Positions 25,926-38,211 of a DNA stretch of 64,000 bases are shown piece after piece; within the stretch, counting starts at the first letter, position 1, and the number at the start of each line of letters is the position of its first letter. This DNA is from Apoda limacodes (Eukaryota > Arthropoda > Insecta > Lepidoptera > Limacodidae). Location: contig OX291545.1 in the NCBI GenBank assembly GCA_946406115.1, forward strand, positions 6,820,001 through 6,884,000. Direction: 5' to 3'. The position numbers and the translations under genes were made by a program. The notes under the pieces were generated by a model that was not told the DNA's origin, searched no databases, and saw nothing but the letters and a program-made list of their open reading frames with translations.

Positions 25926-27060
25926 TTTTCGAAGATTTTGAAATAGTTGGGAGATCCGATATGGGGCAATAATTAACCGGATCAGTTTTATATCCAGACT
26001 TGTGTAGAGGAGTGACTTTGGCAATTTTTAGTAATTCGGGAAAGAAGCCGCATTCGAGACAGCTGTTGACGCACGCAGCTAGTTTCTCTGGAATGAGATT
26101 TTTGACACATTTCAGAGCTATACAAGAGAAACCGTCAAGGCTTGTGCTGGTGTTAGCGTTAAGATTGTCGATAATTTTGCTTACTTCATCCGATGAAGCA
26201 GGGAGAAAATTTTGTAGTTGTTTTGATTTTCCTATGCTACTCTTTGTACCAGTGGTATAGTGCGTCGCAATGTCGTGTCTTTGTGGTGGTGGAGGTATTT
26301 GATTAGCTGGTATTGACCCAATCCTGCCAAAAAAATCGTTTTTTTCCTAGCAGCTAGTAGCTGTTTTTCGATATCGTTTTCCTCATTACCGCATCTCTTT
26401 ATACTCTTATTCCATAATTTGTTTCATCGGTCGATAATTAATATTAATCCATTCAGACTTTGGTGGGTATTCTATTTTAGTTTTGATTATCTTGCTATTT
26501 TTACAGCAGCTAGTAGATCTGTCTCTAATTCTTCGTAAGATTGGTTATGATTGAAAGGAAGCTGTTGCACAGTTTTGTACAATTTGTTGTAATCTGTTCC
26601 TTCGTACTTCACCGTATTCCTTTTGTCTGGTTGGTGTGTGTGGATGTCTAAGTAAAGACGCTTATGGTCAGACATTGCTGAGTTAATGACAGCTAAGTGA
26701 GACTTGTCATTGTTTAGATTGGAACCAATTTGATCTAAGATAGTTTGAGTACTAGGTGTATGTCAGGTGCAGTAGGCGCTATCAATTTTGTTTAGAATAT
26801 CCACTTTCTTGTAGTGTTTTTTTTTTTTGTAATAACGAGTCGGTTGGCTATTCATTAGGAGATCATAATTAAATTCCCCAAAAACAATAACTCGTTTACT
26901 TAATAATAACTGCTCTGAATAAGTTTCAAGAAAATCATTACTGTTGGTTCTTTCCGGCTTGTAAATACCATCGATATCTAGGGAGAATTTTTCAGGTGTA
27001 TCCAAAGGTAGTGGTTATCGTTTTCGTTTATATTTTTAATAAGATCGTGCTTAATGCTAA
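25926..27060 (-). pseudogene. LINE endonuclease/RT, 5' half (minus strand, degraded)
   Basis: On the minus strand the segment holds endonuclease remains (KRVIVFGEFNYDLL, near 26900; a GEFN variant of the GDFN motif) and a linker at 26487-26675. It then holds the start of an RT domain between 26260 and 25926 (DGFSCIALKCV, LKIAKVTPLHKSG, NYCPIS). The RT resumes at about 19710 in the same orientation, so 19715-25925 is an insertion. The junction lies in an A-rich tract present on both sides, consistent with a LINE target site. Confidence 0.8.
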
Positions 27061-28198
27061 ATTTAGTTTGCTATAGCCAACTTTATTACTATAATCAAAA
27101 AGTTACCGTACGAATCCCACGCTGATAACCGAAATAAACGCAACGAGCCACGGTCAAAAGCAGTATAATATAAAAGCGACTTATGGTTTCATTTCACTAA
27201 CAGCATCGAGAACAAAAAGTGCAGTGCACAGAGTAGACTAATTATACCAAGAGAAAGTGCCGATCCGCTAAACCACAGCACAGATAGGATAACTGCGCGT
27301 TACCACGACGTGATAGTACTCTGCAGAAAATTGTAATCCCGTAGAAACTTACACTATCAGCTCCAAATATTACGTCATCCAGTTACTTCGTTACAACGTG
27401 ATAGTATACAGTTTTTTTTTCTAGTTTTGCTATCTAGATAGCGAGATCGTCGTCAGGGGCCGTTAGTATGTACTGAGGTCGCCTAACAATGGTTTTTCGG
27501 GCGTGCCGTGATCGGTCGAGGGGATGGTAGTTCGGGATACTGCATTTTTTTTTCAGACTTGATCTACAAATATTGATATTTCGAACTAAAAACTGATTTT
27601 AGTCATAACAAAATGTGTAATTTGTAGGAATAGTAAAAAACAATAATTTCAATCGGCTTCGTAGTTTCAGAGATTAACACCCACCTACATCCAAACAAAA
27701 AACAAATTTTAGTTCTGTATAATATAGTACAGAATATTTTGGTGACAATTGCAGTCTGTTACCAAAGTTATAATACGTCCAATGCCTGGTTGAAATTGAA
27801 TTGGTCCGCAGTGCGGAGTGCAGTTCAGTCGCAGCTTGAAACTTTCACTATAGTTGTTTCTTGTTCCCAATTTGTAGGTAAAATCCTAGTCAGTTTCAGC
27901 TCGGTAATAATACTGTGATACAGAATCTTAAACACCTAAGCGACAATTTTAAGTTTTTGAATTTGAACAGTATTTTTATCCATAGAATTTGAGATTTTAT
28001 TCTCCAATAAAGTATTTGAATATACTGTGTTACTAAGGAAACGTAAATTATTTATGCAAAACGAGTAATTTTGACTACCATCTAAACTATCTTTTAACTC
28101 ATCAATTCCATGTATTAAAATCCACTGTGCCTATAATTACTGGGTAATTTCTAAATTTTTTGAAACACTAAATTGATGTACTTTCGCATATATTAGCA
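27061..28198. other. Noncoding DNA with a promoter-like stretch
   Basis: Near 27113 the block aatcccacgctgataacc also occurs near 12799. Downstream is a TATA-like aatataaaagc (about 27167) in moderately GC-rich DNA, resembling an LTR or retroelement promoter remnant. No coding potential is seen. Confidence 0.3.
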
Positions 28199-28475
28199 TT
28201 ATAACCTATAAACAAATTTCGGTTCTAAAGTGTGAGAACGAATTCCCTGCCGATGGCGAGCGTTGTTATGGAATAAAATAGCAGAGGGCATCATTTCGAA
28301 CAATTCCTCAGAACACATCCTAATGTACAAGCAGTAGAACACACACAGGGAGGCAAAGTCTCTCCTCAGACTTAAGGGCTCGATACGGCAAGTGAGTTTG
28401 GGATCGTCGACAATTCTCACAGCCCGTCGTTGAACCGGATCAAATGGATCAAGCTGGTATACGGATGCACCGGCC
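28199..28475 (-). pseudogene. LINE RT C-terminal fragment (minus strand)
   Basis: Minus-strand translation gives RRAVRIVDDPKL, LSLRRDFASLCVFY and CSEELFEMMPSA, the C-terminal segment of the LINE B type of reverse transcriptase. It is truncated at both ends. A close copy in the opposite orientation lies at 31515-31820. Confidence 0.75.
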
Positions 28476-29620
28476 TATAGATGGCTGCTGTAAAACAAAT
28501 ATCTATATTGAAGTTAATTTAATGCATAAAATCTAGGAAAACGATCAAAAGTACACTGTGTAGAAGTGACGTTACTCCTATTAACCCCAGGCAGGATGGA
28601 CGCTTAGTTTTCCGATAATTTAGTGTCGGTTTACATACGAGAATATTAGAACGATAACCGGTGTTGAGTCTGTCATTTTAAATACGGAAACGTCAATTTG
28701 AAGTTTGTGATGTCAAACAGCTTCATGGGAATTTTTCACGCCGTTTAATACTCGCGGTTTTCTGGACAGGTTGGTGTCAGAGCGACATCAGTCGGGAGCT
28801 ATTTAACCGAATGGTCACCCAATAATTTTTTTTTTCCAACTTTCGATTCGACCAGATTTATTTTTAAAGAAAGTCATTTACCGACACATTTATTCGGTTA
28901 TACTTATAGACATAGAACTGTACAGCGCATTTCCTTACCAGATGAAAAAAAGGGTCACAAAATTGTGCCAGAGACGAAGCGAAATTGAGATCGGTTGTCT
29001 TTTTCTAACCTTTTCAATAAACATAAACAAACAAAATGCCGGACTTTGGTAAAAAGAGAAAAGAGACAACAAGCTGTTTTTGTCTCTTTCTAAAGGATCA
29101 AGTTTGTGACGCTAATGCACAGTCCATAGGACAGATTACAAAACTCGAAGTCTATGGTTATATTCCATTCAGATTAAATCCCACGAAGGCAAGTGAAACT
29201 TTAGTCAACGTTGATTAAATGAATCTCAAGGAGGTTATTTACTCCTAAGACTTAAACTTTACCTACTTTAAACGAGCAATTCTTGTAAATATGTATATAT
29301 ATACAGATATATAATCTGAATCTCGCAAACGGCTTCCACGATTTTCATGAAATTTGGAGTGCAATGGGTTTTCGGGGGCGAAAAATCGATCTAACTAGGT
29401 TTAATTTTAAGAAAACGTCGTTTTATCCGTGTTTTCAGGCAATGATAAACTGAAAAATATGATTCTTCCTGACATCTATTGGCGAATAGTAATACTATTA
29501 TTTTTACCAACACAGCATTACTAAAGTTACCTGAATATATATGGCGTTGTTAAGCAACACTAAAGCTAATTGAAAATAGATGGCATGGTTAAAAAAAACG
29601 AACAAAGCTCAGATATTATT
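28476..29620. other. Noncoding DNA
   Basis: Near 29320-29400 a stretch around cgattttcatgaaatttgga resembles widely dispersed insect repeats. No gene is supported. Confidence 0.4.
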
Positions 29621-29940
29621 ACAGTTTGGCTGCACTCTTTGGGTTCTACATAGATCATTGATTTTTATGAATATTAAGAAAACCCTTATCAGATTGAATA
29701 ACTTTTAATAATGCGGCATTTTGATAGCTCTTACAGTTTGGCGGGACTCTTAAGCTTCCTCATAAAGTACTACAGATCTTCGATTTCTATGTGCCATCAG
29801 AAAACGCTCATTAGATTTATTTTTTTTACTAAAGTGGCTAATAGTTTGGCTTGGCTCTTGGGTTTCACATCAAGTACTCCAAATTTTCAAAAATCCAATT
29901 TTTTCCTTCAATACTGAACCCTACCTCTGTGCCAAATTTC
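29621..29940. repeat. Diverged tandem repeat, about 110-bp units, 3 copies
   Basis: The anchor cagtttggc recurs at about 29623, 29735 and 29842, each followed by similar ggctcttgggttt / agatcttcgattt blocks. Divergence is high. Confidence 0.45.
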
Positions 29941-31490
29941 AGCTCCCGAGCAGCAGGTATTGTAGAAGTACTAGTTCTGTTTTGATGGTCATAAATCAGT
30001 CAGTATTGAATTTCATACCTTTGAACTCTATAACTTATAACCGATTGAAGCTACAAACTTGAATTGTACGGTTCCTGTGGTACCCTTAGCTTATTAGTAA
30101 AACAGAATTTAACCATTATATACCATAACCATGGTCAGGTGCTTGGAAAATTATGTGAAACATCACTGTTGTCTACTATATTTAAATTTCATCCGAGAAA
30201 AAACCTATACTTGCCTATTCAAATGGGAACTCTCGATATATAGGGTGGCCCTGTTAATCGTGGATCAAACGTAACAGAATGATAGTGGGGGTCTTTCTCC
30301 TCTACAGTATGCCCGGAGATCGACGACAAAAAATTTATGGCATTTTTTGATTCATCATAATCATATTCATATATTGGCATAATAATGAAAGCGGATTGTT
30401 AAAACTAGTCCTTTTTTGGTGTTTCCTTATTGCCAGAGAATTGATCTTCACAAAAAAGTGATTCGAGAACTGTGAGTACAGTAACTAGTGAGCAAAGGCA
30501 GCTTTTGTAAGAAAAGTATAATTCGCACGAATTATAAGCTTTTTTCCAACTTTAAGGAGGACTGTGAAAAATAAGTATAGTACTTAAAAGTAGCCCTTTA
30601 TTGAAGAAAAATTCCTGTTAATTTTGACTTCCAATGAGGTATAACACATTGCTATTTGTGGATATTTCACAAAATAAATTTTGCCGGTGCCGAGTCGAGT
30701 TTAGTTACACACAAACACAGGGTACATATAAAATAAATATACCTAATGAACATTTTGTATATTGTTTTTTTTGTGTGACCGTTATACCAAAGCTAATTGG
30801 GCACTGTACCTTCACCAAAACTTGTTGAGAACACTTGTAAGGAAACGTACATAATCCATCGAAAGATTTATTAACCTTTTTTATTTCCTCTTCCCTTTAA
30901 TCCTCGTATTTAATCTTATAGTATGTTTTAAATATTATTCCCCTCATTAAATAAAATCCAGGCTTGTATGAGCGCTCAAGTACCAGCAAAATTGTAATAT
31001 CGCATGTGTGCGGTTAACTCAATTTGGATCCTGCCAACATCACATTGCTCAAGTATTTGTAAATAAGGTTGACATCAAAGAGCGTTTGATACGAAGTAGC
31101 ATATTTTGAGTATCAGAATTTAAATTATTACTTGTAGGCAAATATTAACCATCGTTTATTACATTTTGTAGCATTCCCTTTAAATGCTTAGATATGTATA
31201 TTATTCACTTGCTTATGCAATGCCCGTGCCTTGTTTCACGAGAAATTTAAAAAGTTTATACCCTAAAGACTTTTGAGAAACTCCGTTAGAGAACGATTGA
31301 TCAAAAACGCTGAAACACGTTTACTGTTTAACCTATAAAAACATAAATTTTTGATCCTGTATAACGCCCCTTAAAATATAATTTTTCTAGAGAATGTGAA
31401 ACATGTGGTTCCGTATTTTTAATCAAAAGGAAAATACCAACTTTATATAATTTACTTCGAAAAAATCTTCTACCTATTATATACAATATG
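29941..31490. other. Noncoding DNA
   Basis: No supported gene or structured repeat. Confidence 0.4.
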
Positions 31491-31499
31491 AAGTACTGC

Positions 31500-31820
31500 T
31501 ACTATCTCTGGGCGGGTGCTTCCGGAAACCAGCTTGGCCCATTTGACTGGGTTCAACGACGGGCTGTGAGAATTGTCGACGATCCCAAACTCACTTGCCA
31601 TATCGAGCCCTTAAGTCTTTAAGGAGAGACTTTGCCTACGATGTCTGCTGAGGAATTGTTCGAAATGATGCCCACGGCTACCATCGCACCGCTCGCCATC
31701 GGAAGGAAATTCATTTTCACACTTTAGAACCGAAATGGTAGCGTACAGTGCAGTTTCAGAGAAACTTCCTCCCGCGAACGCTAAGGTTGTGAAATGAGCT
31801 CTCTGCTAAGGTTTTCTCAC
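31500..31820 (+). pseudogene. LINE RT C-terminal fragment (plus strand)
   Basis: Encodes the LWAGASGNQ, RRAVRIVDDPKL and LPPANA-type pieces of the LINE B class RT C-terminus, with a short deletion and stops. About 70 consecutive bases match 28199-28475 (inverted) almost exactly, implying recent common origin or local inverted duplication. Confidence 0.75.
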
Positions 31821-33090
31821 ACTGCCAACACATTAAAAAAACTCTAAAAATGCTGTGAAGTTTACCTGACTTATACTGTGAAGATACTAGGTAGGACAAC
31901 TCAGGCCATCAGTAGGTTAATTGTTCCCTATGCTGGGTCCTAAGCTATATTTACATGGATAGGACATTTAAATTAAAGTACGCAAAAAACATTATACAAA
32001 ATAAGTGCAAAAAGGAATAAGTAAGGATGAAAAAATCATTCGTGTTGCATGGGTTGATGTCGTATTGCATGATCTCAATAGCCGTGGAGACCATTGCTGT
32101 GTGCTAAATTGCGTGGTGGTAATCCATTCATCCTCAGGAATTTGACACGGCACAAGTAGGATAATTTTTACTCTTTTTAAACTTTTTCTTTTAAACGCTG
32201 GGTTTAGCCGGCGTTAAAACTACCAAGGACTTCGATATCTGTGAACCATGATACGGAGTGCTAATCGCAGATAAGGAAAGACTGGTTCTTACACAAGATG
32301 GCCAAGACGAGACCGGAGAAAATGTATCTCACAGAGAGATGACCGTTATACATTGCTTCGAAAGTTCTTCGCAATTGATCTTCTTTTTTGTACCGACTAT
32401 TTTACGTGCTGCCGTCCAAAACACGGAGAAGCTTCGCAAAATGTGCTTCTGTCGGTCAAATATCCAAGTAATGACTACGCCCGACGTTCGCGTATCGTTT
32501 CAGATAGATGAGTATCACAGGGCCACGAGCTCCTCAATAGCTCCTAAAAATTTAAGTATTTTTTTAAATCTTCCTAGCTTACTTACATTTTTAGATCGTC
32601 AGAAACTGGCAGTGTGGATATATTATTCTATCTCTGGCCTTTTATTTTAGCGCTCATTACTTTAAAGTTGTTAATTTACGACGTCTGTGACATATGTAAA
32701 GCCATCTTAGTTCAGATACATTGCTTGAAAATGCGTGTTGCGTCGATAGGCTCACCCCCTGTCACAATTAAAGCACTAAGAGGTTGGTGAAAATAGGGTT
32801 CCCATTTATCATTATATTGGTGTGCATCTAGCGGCTGGTTAATCCCTTCTAAGGATAAAAGCCATGAAGATATACTTTCTGTCAAAAAAGTTCTAGTTAT
32901 TGGTTTTTATTTTCAATTGATATAACATAAAGTAATATTAAATGAAACAAAATATAATTGATGATATATAAAATACCGCGTGCAGAAAACCGCCTATATT
33001 TTACTTTGCCTTTTATTGTCTTGTAGCCTGTACATTATATTTTATTTTGATTAAATAAGTATAAAAATAATAAGAATAAAATAACATGAT
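31821..33090. other. Noncoding DNA
   Basis: The 130-codon ORF at 32258-32650 has no ATG at its start and no recognised domain. Nothing else is supported. Confidence 0.4.
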
Positions 33091-33390
33091 TTTTAGGGTT
33101 CTGTACCTGAAAGGTAATTAGGAACCCTATTACTAAGACTTCGCTGTCCGTCCGTGCGTCCGTTCTTCTGTCACCAGGCTGTATCTCATGAACCGTGGTA
33201 GCTAGACAGTTAAAATTTTCACAGAAGATGTATTTCTGTTGCCGATATAACAAGAAATATTAAAAAACAGAAAATAATAAATATCTAAGGGGGGGTACTT
33301 CATACAACAAACGTGCTTTTTTGCCTTTTGTATAGGTAATGTTAGGGAACCGTTCGCGCATGAGTCCGACTCGCACTTGGCCGATTTTTT
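33091..33390 (+). repeat. Interspersed repeat family copy 2
   Basis: Same block order as 15457-15863: agggttctgtacc, ccgtccgtgcgtcc, tcaccaggctgtatctca, then gagtccgactcgcacttgg at the end. Confidence 0.75.
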
Positions 33391-33633
33391 AACAAATATT
33401 ACGAGTAGTCATATTTATCTTATTTTAATGCTAATGAAAACAAAAACAACATTATAATTAAAAACTTGCACCAGTTAAATGTTAGTTTTAGCGTAAGTGT
33501 CACTAATTGGAATGCTTTAACATTTTAAAAAATAAATGTTAAAAATTTATATTTATAAACTATTTTTAAAGTGCTTTGCATTGTCTGTAGAATTTATTAT
33601 TTGTGATTAAGGTATAGCAGGCATTTAGTAGCT

Positions 33634-33845
33634 CACCATGTCCTACTAAAACTCGCAGATATTTTAGTAGAGATGGTCTACCACAACTTGCTTATATATT
33701 AGTAGACAAAGCCTACTACAACTCGCAAATACATTACTTGACATGGCCTACTACAACTCACGAATAAAAAGGAAGAGATGGTCTACTACTACTCGCAGAT
33801 ATAATAGTAGACATGGCCTCGCAGATACTTTTAGTACTCGCAGTT
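33634..33845. repeat. 35-bp minisatellite, about 5-6 copies
   Basis: Units of the form acatggcctactacaactcg with a following agatata-tagtag repeat head to tail with 10-25% divergence; the last copy is shortened. Confidence 0.85.
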
Positions 33846-33974
33846 ACTATTTCTCAAACCGTAAGCGCTTTACAGTAAGCAATATTAGATTGGTTGCCAA
33901 ACTTACGTACATGAACTTAGTGAACCCTCATTCTATTCGATATATCGATAAACTCAAACCCAAAACTCAAACTC

Positions 33975-34320
33975 AAATGTTTTTTATTCAAATAGACTTT
34001 GAAACAGCACTTTGGAATCGTCAATTCAATTATTAACTAAAAATATTACCAAAAAATTTCCACCGGTTCGAATGATTTACTACCGAGAAGAACCTGCAAG
34101 AAACTCAGCAGTTAATCTTTTATATTTTTCAACTTCAAATTAAAATTCAATAAAGCCTTACACTTGGTAATAACATAACATACAATGTTTAAATTTAAAA
34201 AATATTACAAATGCCCCAATACAAACAAAAATCAATTAAGTTCTAATTTTTCCAAGCATTTTTATTATTTATCAACTTTGTATTAGTTTTTTTCATTAAA
34301 CTGTCAGTGATTTAAATTTT
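33975..34320 (+). repeat. LINE-like 3' tail copy 1
   Basis: The block order caaatagactttgaaacagc, gaatgatttactaccgagaagaacc, acttcaaattaaaatt, taagttctaatt-ttccaagcatt and tttttcattaaact is shared with 55875-56175. It fits the 3' UTR of a LINE family; no coding part is attached. Confidence 0.6.
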
Positions 34321-35270
34321 AAATTTATTTGAGTGTAAATTAACCACATGTACTGGAATTTTATTGATGAAAAATATACTTTGTATTGCGACAGAGCTAT
34401 GTACCTTCTGAAGACGATATTTTGGAACTACCAGTTTATCCTTATTCCTTATATTAACATTGTGTAGATCACTATTGTAAGTAAATAAATGTCTATTTTT
34501 GTGTACATACATTATAAAAGCGAAGATATATTGGCAAGGAACAGTTAAAATATCAATGTCCCTAAATAGTTCCCTAAGAGAAAGTTTAAAATAAAACAAA
34601 TTGTCTATGGTTTCGTTCGTAAACGTCTAACATTTCTCTTAATTTTTTATTCAACTTATTCTAATAGCGTTCACCATAATAGAAAACCACTTGGCTAGGT
34701 CTGTTTTACTAATGTGTTTGTGTCTGTGTTTGTGTTTCATAGTATTATTAACTTGTATTTTCTATCCTACTGATCTGTGTATTCTGTGTCTGTAACTGAA
34801 AGTTATTTTTTTATTATAGTTAATTCTTAATTCATAAAGTATGCGTTTTTTCTATTTTATAAAGGCATTTAGAGTATTTCGACTTTTCGGAGAATCTCTG
34901 GTGATTCAATAATATCTCCGCATTCTCTTCGGAGGCTGAATTTGCCTCCGGTACACATCTCTACCTTCAGCTATCTCTGTCCCTAATTTGAGCTAAATTG
35001 CATTCATTGCGACGTAAAGGAAGGACAGAAAAACAAACCAACGCACTTGCACATTTTATTATAAATGCAAAAATGCGAATATGGATACTAAGGTACCTTG
35101 CTTTTGCTAAAGTTAGTTTGATTGAAACTATTGAATAGAAACTATTGAATAGCTATGATTCCGGATGAGAACTTTTCGAAATGTTATAAAAGTACCTTTC
35201 ATCGATATTTTAATGGAGTTAGTCTACGTTTGGTTTATGACGTATCTGTGTACCAGTACGTGTTTTTTTT
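34321..35270. other. Noncoding DNA
   Basis: No supported feature. Confidence 0.4.
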
Positions 35271-35274
35271 CTTT

Positions 35275-35460
35275 TTCTGCCACTTAGGTGGCAAGCAAGT
35301 TTACGGTCCGCCTGAAGTTAAGCGGTCACCGTAGCCTATGAAAGCTTGCAAACAGTAGGGGTATCACTCGTTCGTTGCCAACCCTTCAGAAATCTAATTA
35401 CTTCTTTCTTGAAGAACCCCATACTATAGTCCTTGGAGAAAAACTTGGCAGGGAGCTCGT
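35275..35460 (+). repeat. Interspersed repeat fragment
   Basis: Contains aggtggcaagcaagtttacg, gtccgcctgaagttaagcgg and acttctttcttgaagaa in the same order as the 8905-9035 copy. Confidence 0.6.
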
Positions 35461-36110
35461 ATTTTTTTAAATAGGCAGGTATAGTGTAACAAACATTTCT
35501 GACCCGTTGTTCAAAGAATTAAAACTACAGTCGCCATATTAAATAGTGTGAACTAACAACGACACTAACGACTCAACGTTGCATTTTACATTGACGAAAT
35601 AATGATGTATTAAGAAAATTCGCTTTCAAATTAACGATTTTAGCCATTTTAAGTTATTAGCCATACCTTCAAGGTTAGACCCGAAAGGATTACACTTACC
35701 AGGTAAACTTGATATCCGCGGGGGTTTCTTCCCCTAAAAAACAATCAGTATAACGCTGAAAGTTTTTGATGCATTTGCTCAAAATTTCCGAACTGAGTCG
35801 TTATAGTCTAGGACACCCTTGCGTAAGTATAGGCCGCATACTAGTTTTGTAAAGCGTCACCTTATTTCTAAGAGAAATTTTACTTTTCTTGTTTAGCATT
35901 GTCTCAGAAACCCTAGGAGATACCTGCGCTAAGAGACCAATGACTTCCTTCTACGCGGTAGCAAAGACTACGATCCCTTAAGAAATCGAGTAGGATGAGT
36001 ACGAGACGATCCGGTATTCCAAGATTAAACAGCTTGTAAATCAAGTTGTTATGCTAGTCTTTATAAAAATCCTTCGATACATCGAAAAAGAGGCTTCCCG
36101 TGCTGAATTC
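35461..36110. other. Noncoding DNA
   Basis: No supported feature. Confidence 0.4.
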
Positions 36111-37330
36111 GATTACAATAAAGATGGCGGATCAAATATGGCGTCCAGGTTTGGCAAAAATTCTTCTGAGGAATTGTTTTTTGACGAAACTAAGGTGCGA
36201 TAATTTTTATAATTAGTACTTTATTGTAATGAATATCTTTTGGGTATTTAAGGGTACTTTTATCAGTGTTTCAAATTCAAGATGACTGATCTAATATAAA
36301 ATTTTTTTTTTAACAATATAAACGAAAAGAAGTTTATTACTTGCTTTTATTTAACTCGCAATGTTTCCTTTTTTTTCCATCCATCTTGTGGTGGAATCTT
36401 GCAAGCTTAACTAAACATACTTCCTGTTATCACTCTTCGATGAAATTTTGCATACTTACTAAGCTCGGATGACAATACAATATTCCACAGTTACTTTGAC
36501 TAACAACCCCCTCCCAGAGTTGTACCAGGGTTACAACCTAGAGGTGGAGGTCAAAGATTTAAAAATCTTCAAAATGGGTATCCGGGGGTTTTGAGGGTCG
36601 TAGATCACGAATTTGATGTTCATTTTGATGTTATCACCTCTTGGCATATGCAGGACGTGCACCTGAAGGTGGACATTAGGGTGGAACGTGAATAATTAAG
36701 TAAAAATTTAATTACTAATTTATATTGATCATAATATCGGTTTCGAAGTTCTCATCACCCAACTAATGAGACTTGGGTGATAAACTATAAGAATTCAATT
36801 AAATTATCACTAAAAAGTATAAAATAAAAATAAGTAAAAAAATATTTTTTTAAAAACTTGCTTTTCTTAAAACTTTAGAATCATATAAAAAATTCAATCT
36901 AACCGAAAATTGTACTAAAAAGTAAAAAATAATTTATGTAAGTGCATGGGCTTTGTTTTTGGGATCGAGCATCTTTACAACAATATACTGATTTGCTTCA
37001 TCGAAATCTTAATCGATGCCCCTTTCCAAAAATATTTAACCAGCGGTGTTTCTTTAAGAATAAAAAAGTTTACTAGGTTATTAAATACAAATATTTATTT
37101 AGTTTTTGAAATTCAAGATGGCGGTTCCAATATGGCTTCCATTTGTTTAAAAAACTCCGATTTTGACGAATTAAGTTTTTGAGATCAAAAGATTTTTTGA
37201 GATATGACATCAATTTTTTTGATAGATGAAACAAGTTCTACTGGGTATTTGAGGGTTCTAAATCCAAATTTTTACAAATGTTTTATAATTCAAGATGGTG
37301 GATGTTGGTAGAACGATGCATATTTTTTTG
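36110..37330. repeat. Diverged repeat array around aagatggcgg
   Basis: Blocks reading like ttcaagatggcgg(a/t)tc-aatatggc followed by a gacgaa(a/t)taag segment and gggtatttgagggt recur three times (about 36118, 36280, 37115-37300). It is an old amplified dispersed repeat; the ORF at 36946-37182 is a by-product. Confidence 0.5.
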
Positions 37331-37694
37331 CCAAAATTCTTTGGTTTTCTACTATTTTCTATAAGAATATAAACATTTTGTTTGCATGCATGTGCAAAAT
37401 ACCAGCTGTAAATTATCCTCGATTACCTGCACTTTCACGCATGCGTGGTAAAATACTCGTGGTCCTGATACCTACTACCTATATTTTATGCAACCTTGGT
37501 ACAAATATTTCAGGGCGGGGGCGCCGAATTTGTTCGACAAGGTGACTTTGTAGGACACAACACATCAAACATCGGTCTGTCAAATTATCAATTCTGTATT
37601 GCCCGACTGACGGACGGAAGGTAATGTTTTTACGCGTATTTATGTGGGTATGTTTGTTACATTATGACCTCCTGTAGCTTTAATGGCTAGACAG

Positions 37695-37700
37695 TAGGTG
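37695..37700. repeat. Target-site duplication, left (TAGGTG)
   Basis: The six bases immediately outside the left element end are identical to those immediately outside the right end (54754-54759). Six bp is the duplication length known for Maverick/Polinton integrases. Confidence 0.85.
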
Positions 37701-37891
37701 TTTATTGGGCATTCTGGCTCACTTTCCGCAGCGCAGATGCTGGCGCATCTTCACTGCTCCAATTGAGCTAGAATGCCCAATAAACATTTTGGAATTGATT
37801 ACGTGCATCTGCGCTGCGGAAAGTGAGCCAGAATGCCCAATAAACATTTTGAAATTGATTACGTAAAGTTTTCAATTTGGGTGAATGTAAA
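37701..37891. repeat. Left terminal inverted repeat with extra terminal hairpin
   Basis: The inner part (37782-37891) matches the reverse complement of the right end over about 110 bp with few differences. Outside it lies an 81-bp extension (37701-37781) that can fold on the inner part. Arm 37701-37740 begins tttattgggcattctggctc; arm 37745-37784 ends agaatgcccaataaa. The duplication TAGGTG lies outside this extension. Confidence 0.85.
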
Positions 37892-37913
37892 TAGATTAAC
37901 GTATTTCATACCG

Positions 37914-37944
37914 ACCAACCTTCTTCTAGCTCTATGAACAAGGT
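37914..37944 (-). repeat. Left subterminal repeat core (inverted copy of right-end repeats)
   Basis: On the minus strand this reads accttgttcatagagctaga followed by agaaggttggt, matching with one or two changes the core repeated four times at 53928-54226. Flanking sequence up to about 37985 also matches. It may be a replication or packaging signal shared by both ends (inference). Confidence 0.75.
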
Positions 37945-38146
37945 ATTTTGGAGAGCATCATTCCGTTTTACGAGAGAAGAAGACATAAACTTACAAATAT
38001 ATACAAACCGTTCTGTTCTGTTCTAGTAGAAAAATGTTTTACCCTATTACAACTGTCGGGCAAATAATATTTCATTAATCAATTATAAAAATCTTACCTT
38101 TCTTTTATCTTTCGGTAGTCTTGTGTGTCAATGTCTCTCAAATTAA

Positions 38147-38154
38147 TATAAATA
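38147..38154 (+). promoter_or_regulatory. TATA box of the ATPase gene
   Basis: TATAAATA lies 58 bp before the ATPase ATG. TATAAA at 38905-38910 and TATAAATA at 41380-41387 lie 50-65 bp before the starts of the 338-residue and PLA2 genes, suggesting a shared promoter layout. Confidence 0.45.
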
Positions 38155-38211
38155 TGGAGTCATAGCGATTAGAGATTTCATTGCATAATTAACTTCTTTC
38201 ACCAAGACATC

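Noticed and set aside
32258..32650. 130-codon ORF as a host gene
   Set aside because: It begins at a GTG, shows no family motif, and is surrounded by repeat-derived DNA.
33634..33845. CRISPR-like array
   Set aside because: The 35-bp units are contiguous and diverged with no spacers; it is a minisatellite in eukaryotic DNA.
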